From Gymnopilus junonius (Eukaryota > Basidiomycota > Agaricomycetes > Agaricales > Galerinaceae), in assembly GCA_015501075.1 (NCBI GenBank), contig JADNYJ010000130.1:1-64000 (forward strand): a DNA stretch of 64,000 nt. The letters are read 5' to 3'. Position numbers and translations under genes: made by a program. The notes below the pieces were generated by a model, which saw nothing but the letters and a program-made list of their open reading frames with translations, had not been told where the DNA came from and ran no database searches. Each line of letters starts with the position of its first letter. Position 1 is the stretch's first letter. Below are positions 33,614 to 45,857 of the stretch, one piece after another.

Positions 33614-36239
33614 TCATGAAAGATGCGCGGCGGCGGCGGCAGCGGCAGCCTTAGCTTTCTTCACCCGAATCTCCTCAGCAAGGACCTGATCAGGATCACG
33701 GCCTTTGACTTCAGGCAGGAGGAGCGATATGACTGTTTGACGAACATCGGATCAGCTATCTAGTCAGGAAAAAAAACATATAAATGCAGTTAAACGCACA
33801 TGCTCCGACGATACAGCACCCAAAGAAAACTATCAAAAAAATAGATAAATGAGTCAGTAAATAGAGGAAGGAATGATCACGGCAGAGAGATACGCACTCC
33901 ACAAGACATTGGCCGTTCCAATCCTGCTCGTGAGTGTGTTGAACACCAATGCGGAAATGATAGCGCCCGCTTTTCCACACGCCGCTGAGAGACCGTGTGC
34001 AGCAGCTTTGAATTTCGTAGGGAATACTATTAGAAGAACAGAAACATAATCAGAAACGGAAGGAAATAAACGGTTAGGAAGAGTGTACCTTCTGCTGGGT
34101 AACACTAGCAGCGCGAGGCGGACAACACGCTCAGGAATGTAAGTTCAAAATATCGAGTTCAAAAACTTACATATGTGGTCCTGTGGAAATGGTCGTTAGC
34201 CATGACTCGACAACTGAAATGAAATAGTGTACTTACGCGTTTCGCACCAAAGTTGAAGAAAAATTGCAGACAAGCGAAGCAGGCGATGAACCCAACGTGC
34301 GATAAGGAGTCGAATTTGCCTGCGAGGACACCCACTATTACACCAATGGGACGTAATATCAACAAGGCTGTGAGAAAGAAAAAGAAAGGAGACAAGACGT
34401 ACGGAATAACGCGGCGATCAAGAAACCTTGGATTTGAATCCATTTCCTTCCGAGATACTCAATCGTGAGGACGGTGGCATAATAACCTGAAGTGCTTGGT
34501 AAGGAATCCGAATACTGGAATATAAAGGACGAGGAGGCTTACCTGGGACGAAACCAAGAGCAGTGATGATCATGCCACCAACGGATATCTTGTACAACTT
34601 ATGCCAGGGCGTTCCCGATTTACCAGCGAATCCGATCTCCTGGAGGACGATGTTCTGGTTCAAGTTGATGCCGTAAAACCTGTAATAGATTGAAGGTAAG
34701 TACAGATGAGCGAAATAGCTGAAAAAGGAGGAAAGTGAGAACGTACGCGATATCGAGCAGGAACCAGCAAGCGCATGTGGCAAAGAGGATCTTGAAGTGC
34801 TCCCATTCCGAGAAATACTGGAAGAATTCTGTTGCAAAACAATCACGTCAACATTCGACATTTGACGTTCACAAAGCAATCCACAGAAATCGAGATGCAT
34901 GCACACCTTGGAAATAGGCAGGAGAGGGACCCTCAGCTGTCACCTCGTCCCCCCGCACCTGGACGCTTTGCTTCTCATTGACCAAGCTCGGATCCTTGCT
35001 AGCGTCCGACGCCGGCGTGCCAGTACCACTCTTTTGATCTTGGAGTCTCTGCTCCCTCTCCTCCTGCGCCCGCTGTTCCATCTTCAACTTGGAGATATCA
35101 TCCAGCTCGTTACCGTCTTCAAATTGTTCTTGCTTCTGAGACGCCTTGTAACGCGTTGATTCGGGAAGGGTGAGACGTTGGTATAGGGTGGCTGCTGCTG
35201 GTATTAGAGAGATGCCAATGACGATACGCCATACTAGAGAGACAACGCAAAGGAGGAAAAAGTAAGAAAGAGACCGATTAATGACAGAGTTCAAGTTAAA
35301 AAATCGCACCTCCATCAACTTTTGTCGTCTTCCCTTCAACATCCATCACGTGCTTATAGCATTCCAGAACGATGATGGTCGCCAAGCTTCCGACAAAATT
35401 ACCCCATCCCTGATTCGAAAAAATGTACGCCAGCATCGTCCCTCGCTTTCTGAGGTTCGCGCGGTCGGAGGTGATTGAAGCAGACATAGGATAATCGCCC
35501 CCGATACCGATCCCAAGAAGGATACGGAAACATCCAAGGTAGATGAGGCAGGCGTCGGGCGAGAGGGTTCCGGTGGGGGTGGTGATGGTCAGTATTGTGC
35601 CGAGCATGATTAACATTAATTCTTTGCCGTCTATTTGTGAAAAGGTCAATGGAAATTCAGACGAGGCAATTATGGATAAGACTCACAGACTGCTTTTCGT
35701 CCGTAAGCATCGGCGGCGTAACCTATAATGTCAATGCTTGAGAATTTACTAGATAAATATGTGATGCTTCTCCTAACCGAATCCGAATTGACCAATGACA
35801 CTGCCAATGTTGGTACCAGCTTTAAGGAAGCCTTGGAGGTTGTTTGGGAGGCTATGACCGCCATAAAGTCTAAATTGGAGCATCGTAGCAACGGGCTACG
35901 GGGAAAAGTAAGTACGGAGACTACGATATCGGATGCACAATGTGCAAAGTGACGTACGTTGATGATGAAAAGGTCGTAGGCTGCGGATCAACGCCGAGGT
36001 AAGCACAAGACCAGAAAAATAAGCAAGGAATCTTAATTTACCATCTAAGAAGAAACCAACCTAAGAACAAAATGTATGATTAGCATCTAATAGGAAAAGG
36101 GGTAGAAAAGACGCACTCCAGCGATACCCAACAGTTTTATCTCCGTCATCGTCAGCATAAACGCTGGCCGACGGTCATTATTCTCGAAGTCCTCCAGCGC
36201 AGCTCTATTGCGCGGTGCCTCTTGTAGTCTTTCCGTCAT
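33614..36239 (-). CDS. PHO84-type high-affinity phosphate transporter
   Basis: About thirteen exons join to a protein of some 560 residues of the major facilitator family, phosphate:H+ symporter (PHS) group, in the plasma membrane. N-terminus [21 protein letters not shown], then helix blocks with [78 protein letters not shown] long charged cytosolic loop ([17 protein letters not shown]) follows. The second half has [65 protein letters not shown], and a C-terminus ending [14 protein letters not shown] and a poly-alanine run. These are signature blocks of Pho84-like carriers. At the border near 34237 the exon reads ggtgcgaaacgc before the gtaagt donor. With the short next exon, the frame is off by one base from the conserved NFGANATTYCYPAEV, so one A seems to be inserted. 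If real, the last third would be lost. Confidence 0.85.
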
Positions 36240-37131
36240 CGTATATGATATCCTGGGTAATCAAAAAAATTGCGATCGAAAGAAAGAAAGCAGAAGAAAA
36301 GGATCGAAGAGCAAAAGAACGAGCTGAGGAAGAGGAATCCCTCAGCAGGGTGGGCAGAGGTGGTGGAGAAGACGAGAGATAGTGGTCGTGTGCGCTTTAA
36401 TTATGAGGTCAAAACTTTCTGTCTCCCCGGTTGGAAATGGATGGATGGCGGTGGGAACGGTACCAACGTTCGTAGTGTCGGTTAGATCTCCTTACCCGAT
36501 CGTTCCATGGCTGAGATTTGTTGCAGAGCCGAAAATTGCCGAGAGGACAAGGTTGGCGCTCGTAATGGTTTCTTTGAAATTTGAGCATCTAAAAAAGGAG
36601 GTTTCCTTGAGACACATCCTCCTTTCAGCGATTTTCTGTATTGCAACCTTTCCTTGACGCGCCAGGAGAGGGTTTATTGAGAAAGATAGTCGGTCCGAGT
36701 TGGGCGGCTTTTCGGCCACTAGATAGCCGGTGCTATATTTAAATCTCGATCGACGAACGTGCGTAATGGTAGTGGCTGCCCAAAGCTAGCAGGCGGCTGT
36801 GAAAGACCTTCCTTCCTCGAAGACCACCGCGAACTCGGTCAGACGACCTTATCCACAAGATATCTCTCACATCGTGTGACTAGCATGCTCTTAGTCTACC
36901 TTTTTTATTCGATTGTTGGAAGTTGCTTGAACAATCCGACCGCCGTCAGGATCCCGCCTAGTTGCCCCAAGTCGTGATAGTCGAGGTCAGTCTCGACTCT
37001 AGTTGGACTGTGAAACTCGGGCTCAGCACCAGAATATGGATCTGACTCTACAACTGTCACCTGGGATTTGAAATAGAGGACGATATCGATCTTGTAACAA
37101 GCCTTGTCTAGTTATTGGGGTTAAAAGACCG
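36240..37131. other. Promoter region of the phosphate transporter
   Basis: The 5' flank is purine-rich on the plus strand (36270-36330), i.e. pyrimidine-rich on the transcribed side, as often seen before strong fungal genes. No other gene is supported. Confidence 0.4.
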
Positions 37132-37139
37132 CTCTGATT

Positions 37140-37836
37140 TAGGGCTGGGTTAGATATTTTTCACCGCTGTCAGTAACGTCAGATAATATTTGGCCCTTCG
37201 GGCAGTGTCAGATACTATTGTTATTAACAGTTATTTATTGACGTCATCAATATTACATAATTTTTTTTCGGCTTGTTAATAACACTAAGAAGGAATATCT
37301 GACACGTTACTAACGCGTTACTAACACGCCTCAGAGAGCGGCGCCCGCTAGAAAACTCTCTATGCTCCAGTCCCCTGGGGTGCCCGTCGATTCCTCGTCC
37401 ACTGTCATCGGTTGAACGGATAGCAATGCTCCAGGACCCGCCGTGTCGACATTCAAGACAAGGGCATTGAGCTTGCCGTCGTCGAGCTTGATATATTCGG
37501 CAATGTCAAATCTAGCCGACGAGCGGACTACCCTGGGCCACCCTTCGTCGTCATGAGCAAACATGATCGCCAGAATTGATGAAAGTCTCGCAGAGATCGA
37601 CTAAGGCCTGCTCTTCAGTATCAGAGAGCATTTTCGGGACGAATGAAGCAGAAAAATTCAATTGCAGTACGAGCTCATCGATAAGAGATGGGCTATACGG
37701 TTTTCATGCGGCCCGGAATATCTAACAGTATATGACAGCCGATTTTTCATGCTCTCTGTCAGATATGTTTATAACGCCGTCATATATTTGTCAGTTATTA
37801 TAAGTTACTAACATAGCAATAACAAACCCTGCCCTA
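37140..37836. mobile_element. hAT-like element with 8-bp target duplication
   Basis: The element starts tagggctgggtt and ends aaccctgcccta, imperfect 12-bp inverted repeats. It is bordered by perfect 8-bp copies of ctctgatt (37132-37139 and 37837-37844). An 8-bp duplication with such ends is the mark of hAT transposons. At 697 bp it is far too short for a transposase, so it needs one from elsewhere. Subterminal regions are rich in gtcag/ctgac and gttact/agtaac motifs on both sides. It carries a reading frame on the minus strand (next entry). Confidence 0.8.
37331..37631 (-). pseudogene. Cargo reading frame inside the hAT-like element
   Basis: On the minus strand, ATG at 37631 opens MLSDTEEQALVDLCETFINS and then runs to a stop; a one-base shift near 37562 would join it to a second frame, FAHDDEGWPRVVRSSARF ... 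DWSIESFLAGAAL, which ends at 37331. The joined protein of about 100 residues is acidic and looks globular, with none of the low complexity of the flanks, and it is not part of any hAT transposase I know. It might be a captured host gene fragment, broken by one indel. No family recognised. Confidence 0.4.
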
Positions 37837-37844
37837 CTCTGATT

Positions 37845-39117
37845 CGTCTTCAGTTAACCAGTATCTCACTTTGAGAGTCCCGCCTTTGATCACTCTAGTC
37901 TTCAGATCATTTTCCTTTGAATTAGCTCGACGGATTTACTCTGCCATAAGTCTCTCAGAAACAAACTCTCCCAGTGTAGCACAACGTCGTCTCATGTGCT
38001 TGAGTTATAATCGTTTCCGTTTCGTCAGTGCTTCCTGTATCGGTGAAGAAATGTAATTTATAGATGAGAATGCGACCTGCGACCTCTTCGGTGTGTGCTT
38101 AGGCTAAGAGGGCGTCTTCCTAGGAAAATAGAGGATGACTTGGGAAAAAAATATGATGGGGAAAACGTCAAAATACTTTCCTGCATCTTTGTTAATGAGC
38201 AATATAAAGCCATATTCTTGATATGGAGGATTCACTCCTAATGCTACGTGTATCCGGCCATAAATCCTGAATATCTCCCGCTGGCCAAGGGTTCTTGATT
38301 CAAAAGACGGATGAACAATTGAAAGCATCCCGGGCAGAGCACTGCGGTTCTCAATGCAAGTCCGAGGATTGATGGGGCACAGAGAACATAATTTAAAGCT
38401 CCATGGAATGTTGTAACGCTGCTTTAGGCAATTACAAATTCAAAATCAAAATCAACGCGAACGCGCGGAAGCTAAGGTGTGGAGGCATGAATTTCCATAG
38501 ACGCGAAGCACCCATTGTAAAGCACATCCTAGTTCTTCATTGGCACAATTCGCCCTTCATATACCCAAGAAACGCGCACGTTACACAGGTTTAAAAATCA
38601 GCGCAGAGGTAAGAGGAATATTATTTCCAAATTAGGGCCAGCCTTCTCTTTCCTGAGGTGTATACAACGGTGATTTACATTTACGTGTGCCTCATAGAAG
38701 TCCAGAAGGTCATTAACTTCGGAGAGATATTGTCTCCGCCTAGGGATTCTCTGTCGTTAATGCCTTCTGCAGAAGCCGAACTTGGGATTTTACGCGTGAC
38801 GTGAAGTCGAGATCAAGTGTATTTCGAAAACTGGCCCGGCGAAGGCAGGTTTCGACCTTGGCGTCTACAAATTACAACGATGTAGCATCATGTGAACGGT
38901 GCTTCGAGGGGTCGAACGTGTCCATGTAATCCGCCTACGACTGATTCTTGAGCCTTTCGCCTCGTCTCATGGGGGGATTCCTGACCTCTCTCGGAAGAGA
39001 ATCCATGGTCTATGAAGAAGAAATGAATCAATGTAATTGTTGTCTTGAAACGGGTGTTCCATTACGTAGAAACTGTTTGGGTGGACCTATCTCGAACGTG
39101 GGTTGAGTTGGAAAGAG
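37845..39117. other. Intergenic; nothing recognised
   Basis: Short open frames only. No repeat or RNA gene was seen. Confidence 0.4.
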
Positions 39118-39123
39118 TATAAA
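39118..39123 (+). promoter_or_regulatory. TATA box of cysteine-rich gene copy 2
   Basis: tataaa 50 bases before the ATG at 39168. Confidence 0.6.
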
Positions 39124-39167
39124 GGTTGTCGAGGAATTGCGAAAGGATTCAAACCAGCATAGCAAAC

Positions 39168-39690
39168 ATGCAATTCACCACTTTGACCTTGAAGATCGTC
39201 AGCGCCTTGGCTCTCGCCCGAGTCGTTGCTGCCACCCCTACTCCGGTACTGCGCGTTTTTTTGCCCTCTCTTTCTCTTTTGCTTATTTTATCTTCCCTAG
39301 GACGTGGCTACCAAGGTCGTCACCATCGAGGAGATGAAGGACTGGTTGGCCAACACCGACGCAGAGCTCACCTTCTCCGGCAACGCCGTCAATGTCACCA
39401 GCCTTTCCGCCTTGGAACCGGACGAGGATGCAGTCGTTGTTTACTGCACGACTTTGACCAGCAATGGAAGGTTCTGCGGTGGAAGGTGTACCGTCTACCA
39501 GGGTCCGAACAATTGTATTAGCGCACCCGACACGAACTGCATTTCTTCGACCAGGAACATTGCTACGTGCACCCAGAGGAACTGTCAGTCCTGCAGGGAC
39601 CTTTTCCCGTGCTCAAGGCCCCTCGACGATAGCTTCTGCGCCGCCCCTGGAGTAGTTTCCTTTGCAGCTTGTAAGTTTTCGTGTACTTGA
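39168..39690 (+). CDS. Secreted cysteine-rich protein, copy 2
   Basis: Paralog of 25013-25516 and 45858-46357. Exon 1 (39168-39245) gives the signal peptide (MQFTTLTLKIVSALALARVVA); a 55-base intron follows; exon 2 starts at 39301. The mature part begins with IEEMKDWLANTDAELTF and continues into VVYCTT, RFCGGRCTVYQGPNNC, APDTNCISSTRN, ATCTQRNCQSCRDLFPCSRPLDDSFCAAPG. It is the most diverged copy: the loop after the fourth cysteine differs and one SCNQFSSC block reads SCRDLFPC. The end is ambiguous. Read through, it stops at 39690 (ACKFSCT). If the gtaagt at 39671 is a donor and the ctcag at 39723-39727 an acceptor, the stop codon TAA itself would be split by the intron and the protein would end SFAA, which fits the paralogs' short tails. 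Confidence 0.8.
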
Positions 39691-39729
39691 AACTCGTCTT
39701 TCCACTACAACTTACGCCTTCCCTCAGAA

Positions 39730-41675
39730 TTGTCTTTGTTGAATCCGCGGCTCAAGTTGGAGAAGGAGGTGAAGGAAGGTAGTATTATTCCGAGAGGGAA
39801 TCGTAGCTAGTGGCCGCATGTTGAGTAGAAGGACTGTTTGATGACTCATGCGTCAATAAAGCATATTTCGATTGTCGTTTTGTGCCTTTCTGCAAGTCAA
39901 TGACACTAACGCGTCGTTCCTTCGAAGATTCGGCCGTATTCTGTGCTAACTGCTTTCCGTAAGAATAAATTTAGTCATCTTCGTGCAATACGACAGGTTA
40001 CGAAGACGCACGACTGGGGTGGGAATCGGCATTCCAGTATGACACAGCCATTACAAGCAGATATTCCGAAGAAAAATAGAGAGGACTGACGCCATGAAAA
40101 GTCAGGTATCGATTTTAGTGAACATAGGATGAAATAAATTTAAGATGACTCGAAGTACTCCCGTATGTATGAGGGCAATCACTGTACGCGACTGTCCGTT
40201 AATGCCGATTACTCTGCACAAGTTCGGACACAAGAGAACACCCCAAAAGACTAAGCCATCGAAAACAAGATCCAATAGGTCGCGGAGTCACCACGTCTCT
40301 ATGACGAGTATAAGAGAACGGAATTGATCAATCAGATAAGCCAAGGTAAGCGCGTCCAGCCTCAGAAAGCAAAATATTTCAAAAGGATTGTCAACAAATG
40401 AAATGGGCGTGTTCAATGAGCTAAAATACAGTAGAAAATAAGCCAGATCATCAGGAGTTGCGACACAAGTCCGAGGAGCACAGGAGTGCACCATCTAGAT
40501 TGCAACAACGACCACTATTTTGTTAACCTTTAGGTGCGAGAGTGTCGCAGTCAAATACCTAGATGCAAGAGGCTCCTCGAAGGTGTGTCGGTCGTATGTA
40601 GTTACTAATCGTATTCCTTGCGACAACTGAGGAAAATAAGTTTAGAAGTCAGCACAAAATATTCGAAACGACCAAAGCGATAGATAGAAACGAACGAGGA
40701 AGATGGACTCAGTTCAAGACAATAGGGCGACACTCTAGATGGAAAATTTCAAAGCAACCAAGCACCCACGGGTACGTAGATTAGGGACTGATAATAGTGA
40801 CGTTATAGTATCGCCAAGAAATAGGCGAGCATAGTTCAAATAGCTTGAGATTGCCACAGACCACTGGTGGAGGAAATGACAGCGCTAACGTAAAGGAGAA
40901 ACCCAAAGCATGGCATCCGTATTATGGACGCGTGACGTCAGCTGTATAGTTCATCGGAATCAACCGTTCCAACCGGAGTGCTCAAAGGATGTTTTCTTCT
41001 AATTTAAATAAGGCTACAATAAACACAAAAATGTTGACTGTTATACGCGTTATAGTACAGGAAGATACACCAGGCCCGTACTTTCTTTCTAATTTTTTTC
41101 TGGCCTTTCAACACGGACTCACTGTCGACTCAGCCTCTCCTTACCTGGGTTAGGGAGGGACTCAATTACCGCACTGGGTGATAAAATGTTCAGGATTCTC
41201 CTCCCTTTGCCTTTCTGAGAGGACTTTGTAAAGTTCGAATGGACAATGTGATTGGAATGTGATGGCGATTTGAAAGCAAGGTCGGAGAGCTGTCGGCAGG
41301 GTGAGCATCTCGGAGTGATTACACATAGTTCATCTTAGTTTAACCTATTTCATACATAACATCAGTAAGCCGCAAAGGCATGGCTTAGTGAGATGAATAA
41401 AGTGGTGCGCTTTTAGAACTACCCAGCTTTCGATCAAGTGACAAACTTCGACAGTTCAGGAAAGGATTCACGTGGCCAACTGACGGCCCTGGGTAATCAA
41501 AATCGGACGCCTTTTCACCAAGACGAGTGGGTAGAGCATATCGTAATGCACAGACGTCACTCGCACTTATCCTCTTCCACGATATAGTATAAAATACATT
41601 GCGAAACTCACATTGAAGCATTTCCAAGTTCCACCCATCTAACTCTCAGTCATCAACCAGATAACCAATACAGAC
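39730..41675. other. Gene-poor intergenic stretch
   Basis: Nearly 2 kb with only short open frames; no gene, RNA or repeat could be supported. A TATA-like motif (gtataaaat) near 41588 probably serves the SDR gene that follows. Confidence 0.4.
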
Positions 41676-43191
41676 ATGCCTATTGTAGAACCTGCAGGAT
41701 CTCGCGTCCTTGTGACGGGTGCTAATGGTTACATTGCTTATTATATCATACGCAATTTACTCGAACAGGGCTATTCCGTCCGAGCAGCGGTACGCTCGTT
41801 AGCGAAAGGACAACACTTAAAGGAATATTATAGTTCATACGGTGACAAGTTAGAGCTATTTGCAATTGGGGATATCACAAAGGTGAGTTGGGTATTACAC
41901 CCATTTCATAGACTCAGAGCTAATGAAAATTCATTGCCAATACAGGTCGGTGCTTTTGATGATGCGGTTAAAGGCGTCGACGCCGTAATTCACACTGCAT
42001 CTGCTGCAGACTTCACTATGGTGGATCCGGAAGGTAGAGGAGTCCCCTTCTAGAACGCATCGCTTTGACTGATTGGTGGGCAGATTATATCAAGCCGGCT
42101 GTTGAAGGCAGTATTGGACTCTTAGAAAGTGCCAAGAAATTTGGGTATGTGTATTATACCAACGTCAACATCCGCTGAAAATAATTTTGCCCATTGGGTC
42201 ATGCAGCGACAAGGTCAAGCGCATAGTCATCACTTCAACAGTCACCGCCACAGGATTTAACATGGCCCCACCTGCAGTAACCTTCGACGAGACCGTTTGG
42301 AATGACCAAGCCGTGGAATTGGTTAACGCTGAGGGTAAAGGTGCATCTCCTTTAATCAAATACACTGCGTCAAAAGTCTTGGCCGAGAGAGGTAAGTACA
42401 CATCAAAATATAGTCGCTATCATTATTGAGTCGTGAATGGTTCTTGAATAGCCGCTTGGGATTTTTACCACAAGTACAAGGGTGTTCTTCAGTGGGAATT
42501 GGTTACCATTCTTCCCGCCCATGTAAGCTTGTCCTTCAAAAAATTAACTGCACCACTGATTAAATGTACATAAAATTTCAGTGTCTCGGCGTTAGTATTT
42601 TCTCTGCATCATATTCCTTGACCTGACATAATCAATTAAAGCCTCCTCTCCAAGTCGTTAAAGGCCCCGAGAGCTTAAACATTTCTTTGTGGTTGTTCTG
42701 GGATGGGATAGCGAGCAAAAAATCTGACGAAGAACTGAAGGGTCCCTACAATTATATTCACGTTCAAGATATTGCTCTTGCACATATTGCGGCAATTAGA
42801 AAGGAGAAAGCAGGAGGAGAGAGGATCATCATATCTGCCGGTCTGTATATGCTATAAACTAAACTTCCTATCAATCTAACTTACCATTCCAGGCGCATCT
42901 ACTTGGCAGCACGCCCGTACGTCCTTTTGTTAAACTTACATACCTACCACAATTAGTTGACGTTCTGACCGCATAGGTAACCTTGTTTACTCCCTTAAGC
43001 CAGAGCTCTATAGCAAGGGAATTCTTCCCCGGGGAAATCCGGATTTAGACAGCACTCCGCTGTTTATCTACAATGGCGAAAAAGGGAAGAACATTCTTGG
43101 CTTAAAGTATGCCAATGAGGAGAAGTTGATTAGGGATACACTGACAGATTTTGAAGCAAGAGGATATTTCGCAAAGCCTGTCAATGTTTAG
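41676..43191 (+). CDS. SDR-type NAD(P)-dependent reductase, copy C (intact)
   Basis: The complete member of the three-copy family. Nine exons, all GT-AG, join in frame to about 340 residues; the first is 41676-41882. The Rossmann motif is VTGANGYIAYYIIRNLLEQGY. The catalytic Tyr and Lys are in IKYTASKVLAERA. Further conserved segments are GAFDDAVKGVDAVIHTASAAD, VTFDETVWNDQ, LKGPYNYIHVQDIALAH, KEKAGGERIIISAG and the C-terminal NPDLDSTPLFIYNGEKGKNILGLKYA. The fold is that of Gre2/dihydroflavonol-4-reductase-type enzymes, which use NADPH to reduce carbonyls in the cytosol. It is 26 kb from copies A and B and more distant from them than they are from each other, so it split off earlier. The substrate is unknown. 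Confidence 0.87.
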
Positions 43192-43481
43192 TTCCCTACA
43201 CGCATTGTATCCACGATAAAAAAATAGCATGCAGTTTATAATTTTTTCATAAATCTTGAATAACAGAGACGAATAGTCCTACTCCTGTTCCCACGTTAAC
43301 GTTAACTTGCGGCCGTGTGAGCGGACTGTACGGGGCAGTGTTCACTGAACACTGCCTCGTTTCTGACTCAGAATCCGAGAAGCCTGGTTGCGCACAGCAA
43401 ATTGCAGCCTTTCTCACCCACTGCATTACCGCGAAACATTATACCTAGGTTATAGAATCTTATCGTTCTTCACTGTCTACC

Positions 43482-45254
43482 ATGCTCGGAGACCAGTCAA
43501 GCCCGCCTCTTAATGAACACGTCCTGGGAGAAATCTTCTCCATCGTAAGTATATCTAGTACCTGCTTCACAGTCCACTTCCAGTTAATTCATTTACATCC
43601 TTAAACCGTTTTCAAGGTCTGTGATGTGTCATACACCACCCTCCAGTCTCTACTTTTGACAAGTCACCTATTTCATGAAATCGCTCGCCCATTACTCTAT
43701 CACTACATTGGAATAAACACATCAACTGATTCCTTTGTGCAAGAGGTTGAGTTGTGGCTTACCGACCCAGGGAAGTCATCCATTCCGAAAGTCATCCATC
43801 ATATCTCTATCTATACAATGTATCCTGACCTTCTAGGCCAAGGGAATTCCAAGCAACGCCAAAGTTGCCTCCCAATGATGAAGGTCATTGGCAAAGCTCT
43901 TCGAAGTAGTGAAAGCACCGACTGGAGGGTCTTCCGCAAGCCGCGCGACAAAGATGCGGAGTGGTCAATAATTGCAGCACTAATCTCGAAAACAACACAG
44001 CTGCGATCGGTCACCTTTGCCTGCCGAGAAGCTATACCATCGGCGCTGCTCAAGTCTATTCACGACTACCCTACCCTTGTCGGCCTCAATTGGGCATCAT
44101 GGACCCGCAGGTCTGACATGTCGTACGATGACCCCACCGAACTTGAACTTTTGGGGTCCCCTTCCTTGATGTCGCTCCAGGCGTATATTTCGAACCCAGA
44201 ACGCAATGCTCAGGACCTTCGGTTGCCAACATTCTGGAGACTTGTAAGGTCTTCGCCAAACCTTCAATCCCTAATGTTGGACATCAGCAGAGGAGGTTGC
44301 GTTGTTAAGTGGGACTCCCCCCAGCAAATACAGGAGTGGAAACGACTCGCTTCAGATTTCGAACGCACAACAGTTTCGCATGGAAATCTCCCCAGTTCCA
44401 TTAGGAATTTGAAGATAAATGGAGATGTTTTATCTGAGTTCAAAGACAATGAACTATCTCAACTCAGACATCTGGACTGTTCGAAGTATTTACCCCTGCA
44501 GATACTCCCCTCGCTGTCGTCGCTAGCTCATCTCACGTTGAGAGGTCATTACTTCAACAACGAAACGATTGATCAGCTCCTGCTCGACTGCATCCCACTG
44601 GCATCCCTCAACGTGATTGGATGGAGGAATTGTCTCAAACTTGATACAATATTTACTCGACACGGGTCGTCCTTGCGCGCTCTCGCTTTGCACGAATTCG
44701 AAAACACCGATGCGGCTAACCCGCGACAGGTGTTGTCCATTGAGGAGCTGCATCATGTCCAGGACTGTTGTCCACACCTCAAAGAGTTATCAATTGATCT
44801 CAACTTCCCGGAGAATCCCCTCCCTCAGACAGAGCGTCTCGGCACTGTCATTCATCAGGAAATCTATGATACACTGTCCACTTTCACATCGCTTCGAAGA
44901 CTCCAACTCAATATCAATTTGGGGATTTCGACCTATAACAAACAGAGATTTGACCTGCCTCGTAAATTACTACCGCTCACGAACGAAGCCTTCGTGAAAG
45001 AGGTGTGGACCGCGATTAACCACGGTCGCCCGGGGGCATTGAGAATTCAAGAACTTCGAATCTCACAAGGAGAATCTCAGCGTTCTACAGGCCACGGCTA
45101 TCCTGCCGGTTGGGTTACATGGGAGCAAAGTTCACACCACTGGTTCAAGGCAGCACAGTCTGAAAGGGATGATGAGCCCGACGAAATCAGTATTTCTTCA
45201 TACAGGGATATACCCGATTTTAGCGAGGATCTGTGGAGGGAATGTCGGTGGTAA
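43482..45254 (+). CDS. F-box-like / leucine-rich-repeat protein
   Basis: Two exons (43482-43544 and 43617-45254) with a 72-base intron give 566 residues. The N-terminus (SSPPLNEHVLGEIFSIVCDVSYTTLQSLLLTSHLFHEIARPLLYHYI) has the helical pattern of a fungal F-box. The rest is a chain of leucine-rich segments (LRSVTFACREAIPSALL, LQSLMLDIS, IRNLKINGDVLSEF, LRHLDCSKYLPLQILPSL, LAHLTLRGHYF, LRALALHEFEN, LKELSIDLNFPENP, LRRLQLNINLG) as in the LRR part of such proteins. They normally recruit targets to an SCF ubiquitin ligase. The frame is fully open for 1.6 kb, so the gene is probably active. Target unknown. Mushrooms have very large families of this kind. Confidence 0.8.
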
Positions 45255-45808
45255 AGATGCATGTATATATATAAGTATGCCTGCATGCCCTTGAGGTCAT
45301 TGCGCTGTCGATCTTGGTGTCCTGGAGGTTTCATAGTTGCTTATTCCAGCCAAATATTTAGAGCCTCCCAGTAGCCTCAAGATTTAAATGCTTACCATTA
45401 ATTTCGAATTGTACTGATCAATGCTTCCGCAAATGATGGAAGGTGTCCCCAACTTCGATTCTGGCTTGACACCAATGAAATCAGAGGAACAGGATTTTTT
45501 CAAATGTACACGTCTCTGCCGGAAGTAATGCTCTCCCTGAATTGAAAGGTTATAACCATTTCTGCCTAAAAATAATGCAGTACACGATCAATATGTAACC
45601 AACAGAGGTTCGAACACGAAAGATGCACGCCCCTGTCTTCGGAGAAGTAAATTGGCAGGCAGAGATGATGATGCAGCAACTTCTGCACCAAAACAGACGA
45701 TTCATGACCAGTTAGGTGCATCGAACTGCACTCTGGTCTCATCCAGTACGTGATGCCCATGTGGGCTCTGCATTCATGAAAGTAAGTTGTTTAAGCTTGG
45801 AGAAGGGT
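45255..45808. other. Intergenic; nothing recognised
   Basis: About 550 bases between the F-box-like gene and cysteine-rich copy 3; no feature other than the TATA box at its right end. Confidence 0.4.
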
Positions 45809-45816
45809 ATAAAAGC
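45809..45816 (+). promoter_or_regulatory. TATA box of cysteine-rich gene copy 3
   Basis: tataaaag 49 bases before the ATG at 45858. Confidence 0.65.
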
Positions 45817-45857
45817 TGGGCCTGAAAAACAGAGATGTCAGCATGGCAAAGATTAAC

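Noticed and set aside
33625..33655. GCG/GCA repeat
   Set aside because: It is explained by the poly-alanine tail of the phosphate transporter.
41385..41627. Minus-strand open frame upstream of SDR copy C
   Set aside because: Covers the promoter of the intact SDR gene and has no coding features.
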